Origin: JAQUKH01 sp043809805
GTDB taxonomy: Bacteria; JACRDZ01; JAQUKH01
Length of the DNA: 17,642 nt
NCBI GenBank assembly: GCA_043809805.1
Contig: JBDROR010000186.1
Span: forward strand, 1 to 17,642
Reading direction: 5' to 3'
The translations under genes were made by a program, and so were the position numbers. Of the stretch, positions 13,598 to 17,642 are shown piece after piece; the stretch's first letter is position 1; each line of letters starts with the position of its first letter. The notes beneath the pieces are model-generated. The model was not told the DNA's origin. It saw only the letters and a list, made by a program, of their open reading frames with translations, and did not search any database.

Positions 13598-15727
13598 CTA
13601 AATTACAAGCTTTGAGAAATCGGCTATTTGGTAGAATACAAAAGCTATATTATACAACAAATTCAATCTGTTTTGTCGTATTTCTTCGTTTTTATCCATT
13701 ACTAAAACATCGTCGAAAAATTTATTAATAGGCTCCCTCAGCAATTTTAATTCATTGCAGGCTAAATGATAGTCATTTTTTTTGATTTGTCCAGTAAAAT
13801 TTTTTTCAATAGCGAGAAATTTTTGAAAAAGCTCTATTTCAGCCTCTTCTTTCAAAAATTCCTGTTTTATATCGGACGAAGCTGCTGTGTTCTTTAAAAT
13901 ATTTGTTACCCGCGTGAAAGAGGCCGCAGTTCCGGCAAAATCTTTTTCTAAAAAAACATCCATTAACGTTGTTGCCCTTTTTTTATCCAAAAGCGGATTA
14001 TCAAAACCGACGGCAAGGATAGCGTCAAGACAATCGTATTTTATTTTTTTATCCAGCAATAAATTTCTGAATCTTTGCAAAAAGAAATTTTTGACTGCTT
14101 TTTCTAAAGAAATCCCCCTTAATCCCCCTTTTCCAAAGGGGGAAATGCCTGTCTCTCCCCCTTTATCAAAGGGGGAAAGAGGGGGATTTAGAAGGGTACA
14201 GCCCGTTTTGATTAATTCAGATAAGGAAATGTTGTAATTTTTATGCCATATGATTTGAAGAATTCCATTGGCCTGCCGCCTCAAGGCAAATGGATCTTCA
14301 GACCCCGTGGGGATTTTATCTAAAAGAAAAAAGGAAATAATGTTGTCCAGCTTGTCAGAGATTGAAAGTATCGCGCCAAGATTAGTTTCGGGCAGTATAT
14401 CATTGGAATGCCTGGGCAGATAATGTTCGTAAATTGCCTCTGCGATTTCAGGATTTCCGTTTTGGGCCAAAAGGTATTCTTTGCCCATAATGCCCTGAAG
14501 AGTTGGGAATTCCTTTACCATTTCTGTTAATAAATCTAATTTGCATAACTCAGACAGGCTTGCTATTTTTTCTTTGGATAAATTCAAATCCAACATTTCA
14601 GAAATATCAATTGCCAATTTTTTAATGCGTTCAACCTTATCCGCGATTGTGCCTAATTTGTTTTGAAAAACAATGTCTTTTAAACCGCTAAGACGATTTT
14701 CCAGAGGATATTTTCTATCTTCATTCCAGAAAAATTTAGCGTCGTTTAATCTTGCCTTGAATACCCATTCATTTCCCTGCCGGATAGTATCCTGTGATTT
14801 TTCAAAACTATTGGTTACTACGATAAATTTGGGTAAAAGTTTTTTATTGTTATCTTCAAGCGCGAAACATTTTTGTTGTTCTTTCATTACCGTGATTAAA
14901 ACAGGAGGAGGCAATTGCAAGTATGATTCATCGAAACTTCCTATTAAAGCGGCTGGATATTCAACCAAATTTGCGACATGGTTTAATAATCCCTCATCAG
15001 AGACAATATTCGCGTTTAAACTTCTGGAAAGATTATCCAATTGTTTTACTATCGTATTTTTTCTTTCCTGCGGGTCTATTAAGACCATTTTCCCTTCAAT
15101 TATTGATTTGTAGCTTAAAGGGTCAGTGATCACGACAGGTTTATTCCCCTTTAGACGATGGCCGAAAGAGAAATGGGATGAGTTTATGGAAGCCAGTGAA
15201 AATTTTATGGTTTTGTCATTAAATAGGGCGGTTATCCATCGGATAGGGCGCACAAATTTGAAATTTGTTTCTTCCCAACGCATTTGCTTTGGAAATGTCA
15301 AGGATTTAATAAGTTGAGGCAAAATCTCGGGTAGAACTATTTTTGTTTTTAATCCTTTTGTCTTTTTTATGGCAAAGGTATAATCACTACTTTTAAAATT
15401 TTTGATTACCAATTTGTCAGCCGGCACGCCGCATTTATCGGCAAACCTTAACCCAGCTTCTGTTGTTTTCCCTGAAGAATCAAAGGCAATGTTTTTCGCC
15501 GGCCCGCGTAATTCCGATAAAATATCGTTTTGGCTGTCAGAAAGATTATTTATTAAAAGTATAAGCCTTCTGGGGGTTCCCCATACTGTAATATTTGTCC
15601 AGGAGATTCTATAATTTGATAGAATCTCTCCGCTTTTAGCTTTTAAGGAATCCATCCCTTTTTGTAATAATTTCGCGGGAATCTCTTCTGTTCCGATTTC
15701 AAGTAGTAAATTATTTGTGTTTTTCAC
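13598..15727 (-). CDS. glyS: Glycyl-tRNA synthetase beta subunit
   Basis: The large subunit of the alpha2beta2 glycyl-tRNA synthetase, needed for tRNA binding and charging of tRNA-Gly; essential where the split enzyme is the only one. 709 residues from a GTG start at 15727. Diagnostic stretches: LLLEIGTEEIPAKLL at the N-terminus, VWGTPRRLILLI, RGPAKNIAFD, FPKQMRWEETNFKFVRPIRW, LVEYPAALIGSFDE, LPPPVLITVMKEQQKCFAL, KDIVFQNKLGTIADKVERI, GSEDPFALRRQANGIL and the C-terminal anticodon-binding region (DVFLEKDFAGTAASFTRV is at its start). About 27 residues near 513-540 (NPPLSPFDKGGETGISPFGK and GGLRGIS) are the translation of a double family-1 palindrome (14110-14189), inserted in frame between the HD-like body and the anticodon domain; without them the length is the usual ~680. 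The gene starts 3 bases after the glyQ stop, so the subunits are co-translated. Confidence 0.96.
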   Translation of the reverse strand: MKNTNNLLLEIGTEEIPAKLLQKGMDSLKAKSGEILSNYRISWTNITVWGTPRRLILLINNLSDSQNDILSELRGPAKNIAFDSSGKTTEAGLRFADKCGVPADKLVIKNFKSSDYTFAIKKTKGLKTKIVLPEILPQLIKSLTFPKQMRWEETNFKFVRPIRWITALFNDKTIKFSLASINSSHFSFGHRLKGNKPVVITDPLSYKSIIEGKMVLIDPQERKNTIVKQLDNLSRSLNANIVSDEGLLNHVANLVEYPAALIGSFDESYLQLPPPVLITVMKEQQKCFALEDNNKKLLPKFIVVTNSFEKSQDTIRQGNEWVFKARLNDAKFFWNEDRKYPLENRLSGLKDIVFQNKLGTIADKVERIKKLAIDISEMLDLNLSKEKIASLSELCKLDLLTEMVKEFPTLQGIMGKEYLLAQNGNPEIAEAIYEHYLPRHSNDILPETNLGAILSISDKLDNIISFFLLDKIPTGSEDPFALRRQANGILQIIWHKNYNISLSELIKTGCTLLNPPLSPFDKGGETGISPFGKGGLRGISLEKAVKNFFLQRFRNLLLDKKIKYDCLDAILAVGFDNPLLDKKRATTLMDVFLEKDFAGTAASFTRVTNILKNTAASSDIKQEFLKEEAEIELFQKFLAIEKNFTGQIKKNDYHLACNELKLLREPINKFFDDVLVMDKNEEIRQNRLNLLYNIAFVFYQIADFSKLVI
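14110..14189. repeat. Double family-1 palindrome inside glyS
   Basis: AAATCCCCCTTAATCCCCC, TTTTCCAAAGGGGGAAA, then TCTCCCCCTTTATCAAAGGG and GGAAAGAGGGGGATTT: two CCCCCTTT/AAAGGGGG hairpins in tandem, 80 bases. Read on the minus strand it stays open and in frame through glyS. Confidence 0.9.
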
Positions 15728-15730
15728 ACG

Positions 15731-16672
15731 TTATCCTTCTTCCGTAGGGGCAGCCCTGTGTGGCTGCCCTTTTTTATTAGGGCGACCACATAGGGTCGCC
15801 CCTACCTGCCCCTGGCCCCTAATATATTTCTCCATATATTTCCCCGCGCATTTTTTAGCCAAATTTCTGATTTCCCCTATAAATCTCGTCCTCTCACTTA
15901 CTGAGATGGCCTGTCGAGCGTCTAAAACATTAAATATATGAGAACATTTTAAAACAAAGTCATAGGCGGGGAAAACTAAATCCTTTTCCAAAAGATTCAG
16001 CGCCTCTTTTTTGTAATTTTCAAAAAGGCTAAAATGTGTTTCAATATCCGCGTTTTCAAAGTTATAGCTGGAAAATTCCGATTCGGTTCTCAAATGAATA
16101 TTGCCGTATTTTATCCCATCCTGCCATTCTATGTCAAATACAGAATTGACTTTTTGAATAAACATGCATAAACGTTCCGTTCCATAAGTAATTTCAACCG
16201 AAACCGGGTTTAGCTCAAAACCTCCTGCCTGTTGGAAATAGGTGAATTGTGTTACCTCCATGCCGTCCAGCCATACTTCCCAGCCTAATCCCCACGCGCC
16301 CAAAGTAGGGGATTCCCAATCATCTTCAACAAAGCGAATATCGTGTTCTTTCGGATTTATTCCTATTTCCTCAAGGCTTTTTAAATAAAGATTTTGGATA
16401 TCGGTAGGAGATGGTTTAATAATTACCTGAAACTGATAATAACGCTGAAGGCGGTTTGGATTTTGGCCGTATCGACCGTCAGTAGGCCTGCGGCATGGCT
16501 GAACAAACGCTGTCCGCCAAGGTTTCTGTCCCAATACCCTAAAAAAGGTAGAAGGGTGAAATGTTCCCGCGCCAACTTCAGTATCATAAGACGGCTGAAC
16601 CATACACCCTTGTTTGCTCCAAAAGTTTTGTAATTTAAAAATTAACTGCTGAAAGGTTAATTTATGTTTCAC
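15731..16672 (-). CDS. glyQ: Glycyl-tRNA synthetase alpha subunit
   Basis: The catalytic class II subunit of the alpha2beta2 enzyme: it makes glycyl-adenylate and, with GlyS, charges tRNA-Gly. The ATG at 16672 gives MKHKLTFQQLIFKLQNFW. The sequence is highly typical: GCMVQPSYDTEVGAGTFHP, FFRVLGQKPWRTAFVQPCRR, PTDGRYGQNPNRLQRYYQFQ, FVEDDWESPTLGAWGLGWEV, WLDGMEVTQFTYFQQAGG, VSVEITYGTERLCMFIQ, AYDFVLKCSHIFNVLDAR. At 313 residues it is slightly long. The last ~28 residues (from RGQGQVGATLCGRP to PTEEG) are encoded by the family-2 hairpin at 15744-15805 plus flanking G-rich repeat DNA and do not look like GlyQ, so a repeat has extended the C-terminus. Upstream lies another family-2 block; downstream glyS starts after 3 bases. 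Confidence 0.97.
   Translation of the reverse strand: MKHKLTFQQLIFKLQNFWSKQGCMVQPSYDTEVGAGTFHPSTFFRVLGQKPWRTAFVQPCRRPTDGRYGQNPNRLQRYYQFQVIIKPSPTDIQNLYLKSLEEIGINPKEHDIRFVEDDWESPTLGAWGLGWEVWLDGMEVTQFTYFQQAGGFELNPVSVEITYGTERLCMFIQKVNSVFDIEWQDGIKYGNIHLRTESEFSSYNFENADIETHFSLFENYKKEALNLLEKDLVFPAYDFVLKCSHIFNVLDARQAISVSERTRFIGEIRNLAKKCAGKYMEKYIRGQGQVGATLCGRPNKKGQPHRAAPTEEG
15744..15805. repeat. Family-2 double hairpin inside the 3' end of glyQ
   Basis: Bounded by GTAGGGGC (15744) and GCCCCTAC (ending 15805), holding GGGCAGCC/GGCTGCCC (15748-15769) and GGGCGACC/GGTCGCCC (15780-15801), the same design as the block at 6950-7008. It is translated as the tail of GlyQ. Confidence 0.85.
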
Positions 16673-16692
16673 CTAAAAATCTCCATCTATAT

Positions 16693-16790
16693 TGTCATTT
16701 CGACCGTCTAATTTGTCATTTCGACCGAAGGGAGAAATCTTTCTTAAATTGAGCCCAGTATAAGATTCCTCGCTCCCGCTCGGAATGACA
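16693..16790 (-). repeat. Family-2 repeat block upstream of glyQ
   Basis: Read on the minus strand it gives a TGTCATTCCGAGCGGGAGCG... unit ending in AATCTTATACTG (16790-16756), then AAAGATTTCTCCCTTCGG, TCGAAATGACA, a 7-base spacer and CGGTCGAAATGACA (16742-16693), ending 20 bases before the glyQ ATG. This is the same arrangement as the three plus-strand copies, again in the sense direction of the neighbouring genes. It fills most of the 126-base gap between recO and glyQ; I see no separate promoter. Confidence 0.85.
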
Positions 16791-16798
16791 TGAACGTT

Positions 16799-17548
16799 TC
16801 ACTTAAAGAGTTTTTCCATTATTTTTTTTGATTTAATTTTTTTATCCAGATGATAAAAAATATAAAGAGAAAACAAATATTCTATTTTTTTTAAAATAAC
16901 TTGAGATACAACTACATTTTCTATGCGATTTAACGGTATTCGGATTATTTTTTTCATTATTGCCGCCGTTTCATGATTTAAACTGATATTTGATGATGAA
17001 AACCGGACACAATTTTTACAAATAATTCCTCCCAACGGGAAGCTGAAATATTGAATGTCTTTTATTATAACATTTTTACAGTTTACGCATTTATCCAATT
17101 CCGGACCAAAACCCAGAATATACAATAATCTCAATTGAAAACTTGAGACTATTATTCCCGGTTTGTTTGTGTTTTCCAGAAGATAGAGAAACGCGAAAAG
17201 GAGATTAAAAATACCTATATTTTTGTCTTTTTCTTTTGTAAGTTCTCCAGCCAGATCAGTTATGTAAAAAGCCGCCGCGATCTTTTTTAAATCAGAACGG
17301 ATTTTGAAAAATGATTCTTTAGTCTGGCACTGGGTAAGTATTAAGAGGGCTCCTTTCTTTTTTTCCCATAAGAGGATTTCATTATACGTAAACAACTCCA
17401 AAGTGCTTCCAAAACGGTTTTCTATTTTTCTAATACCCTTAACTAACACATCCAGCTTGCCGTAAATCCGGCTGTAGAAGGTTATTATCCTGTCATTTTC
17501 ACGAAAATTTCTTTTACTGATAACGATCGCGTCGGTGCGTAAGTACAT
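16799..17548 (-). CDS. recO: DNA repair protein RecO
   Basis: RecO works with RecF/RecR to load RecA on SSB-coated single-stranded DNA during recombinational repair. 249 residues, the usual length. The N-terminal OB-fold is recognisable (TDAIVISKRNFRENDRIITF, YGKLDVLVKGIRK, ELFTYNEILLWEKK), followed by the helical domain and a zinc-finger type CxxC...CxxC set: Cys154, Cys157, Cys177 and Cys180 (LDKCVNCKN and GGIICKNC). GFGPELDKC is a strong RecO-like stretch. The ATG at 17548 has AGGGAGG 10 bases upstream, which lies inside a palindromic repeat. It is first in recO-glyQ-glyS-ppdK; a recO-glyQ-glyS order is common in Firmicutes and some other bacteria. Confidence 0.92.
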   Translation of the reverse strand: MYLRTDAIVISKRNFRENDRIITFYSRIYGKLDVLVKGIRKIENRFGSTLELFTYNEILLWEKKKGALLILTQCQTKESFFKIRSDLKKIAAAFYITDLAGELTKEKDKNIGIFNLLFAFLYLLENTNKPGIIVSSFQLRLLYILGFGPELDKCVNCKNVIIKDIQYFSFPLGGIICKNCVRFSSSNISLNHETAAIMKKIIRIPLNRIENVVVSQVILKKIEYLFSLYIFYHLDKKIKSKKIMEKLFK

Positions 17549-17557
17549 ACAATTAAT

Positions 17558-17566
17558 TCCTCCCTT
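17558..17566 (-). promoter_or_regulatory. recO ribosome binding site provided by a repeat arm
   Basis: On the minus strand AGGGAGGAA ends 9-10 bases before the recO ATG. The AGGGAGG is the inner arm of the hairpin CCTCCCTTT/AAAGGGAGG at 17559-17579, so the site could be hidden when the RNA hairpin folds. Confidence 0.55.
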
Positions 17567-17592
17567 TAGAAAAGGGAGGTTAGGAGGGATTT
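17559..17592. repeat. Variant family-1 palindrome upstream of recO
   Basis: CCTCCCTTTAGAAAAGGGAG then GTTAGGAGGGATTT: the family-1 layout with CCTCC/GGAGG in place of CCCCC/GGGGG. Confidence 0.8.
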
Positions 17593-17608
17593 GACGGCTT
17601 TTATTGAA

Positions 17609-17642
17609 AAAATCCCCCTTAATCCCCCTTTTCCAAAGGGGG
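17609..17642. repeat. Family-1 palindrome cut by the window end
   Basis: AAATCCCCCTTAATCCCCC, TTTTCCAAAGGGGG, the left two thirds of a unit, 16 bases after the variant copy. No gene is seen between it and the window end. Confidence 0.85.

Noticed and set aside
14673..15113. 146-residue frame antisense to glyS
   Set aside because: Shadow of the glyS coding strand; no recognisable domain.
15748..15775. Plus-strand terminator (GGGCAGCC/GGCTGCCC followed by TTTTTT)
   Set aside because: It looks like a terminator on the plus strand, but no plus-strand gene precedes it and the DNA is the coding 3' end of glyQ on the minus strand.

Overview
The window is AT-rich bacterial DNA with two convergent gene blocks. 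About 0.44-10.7 kb reads on the plus strand and encodes a cell-surface or exported polysaccharide pathway, preceded by a small cohesin/dockerin surface-protein locus. About 10.8-17.5 kb reads on the minus strand and is a housekeeping block, recO-glyQ-glyS-ppdK. The split two-subunit glycyl-tRNA synthetase, RecO and PPDK show that the source is a bacterium. Very AT-rich coding DNA, heavy use of overlapping start/stop codons and a dense load of short G/C-rich palindromes suggest an uncultivated lineage of the kind recovered from groundwater or sediment. I cannot name the phylum from the sequence.

Plus strand. Positions 80-442 are the C-terminal remnant of a PKD-dockerin protein whose 5' part is missing. 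It runs directly into a lipoprotein with one PKD and one cohesin-like domain (456-1286), which could be the docking partner. A Wzx-type flippase, a GT2 glycosyltransferase, a GT-C multi-membrane glycosyltransferase and two sister GT2 enzymes follow (about 1.3-6.9 kb), each overlapping the next by 4-11 bases. After a repeat-filled gap come a WecA/TagO-type polyprenyl-phosphate sugar-phosphate transferase, a frameshifted UDP-galactopyranose-mutase-like flavoprotein and a GT4 glycosyltransferase. Together these would prime a lipid carrier, extend the glycan, flip it and modify it.

Minus strand. recO, then glyQ, glyS and ppdK are read in that order. glyQ and glyS are 3 bases apart. ppdK ends about 80 bases from the end of the GT4 gene, so the two blocks converge at about 10.74-10.82 kb.

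The most striking property is the repeats and where they sit. At least three families are present: (1) a palindrome of AAATCCCCCTTAATCCCCC / GGGGGAAATAGGGGGATTT type, six copies; (2) GTAGGGGC...GCCCCTAC hairpins joined to a two-part module ending in GGTCGAAATGACA; (3) a 162-bp element with CACAGAG-type inverted ends. They are not confined to intergenic DNA. Family 1 is translated in frame inside two GT2 genes and inside the essential glyS gene. Family 2 and other repeats supply the start codons of two genes, the stop codons of at least three genes and the C-terminal tail of GlyQ. Family 3 writes the last ~59 residues of the GT-C enzyme. A family-1 relative supplies the ribosome binding site of recO. 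This resembles the logic of Rickettsia palindromic elements (repeats tolerated in frame inside proteins) but with different sequence, and it is the best candidate here for something not previously described.
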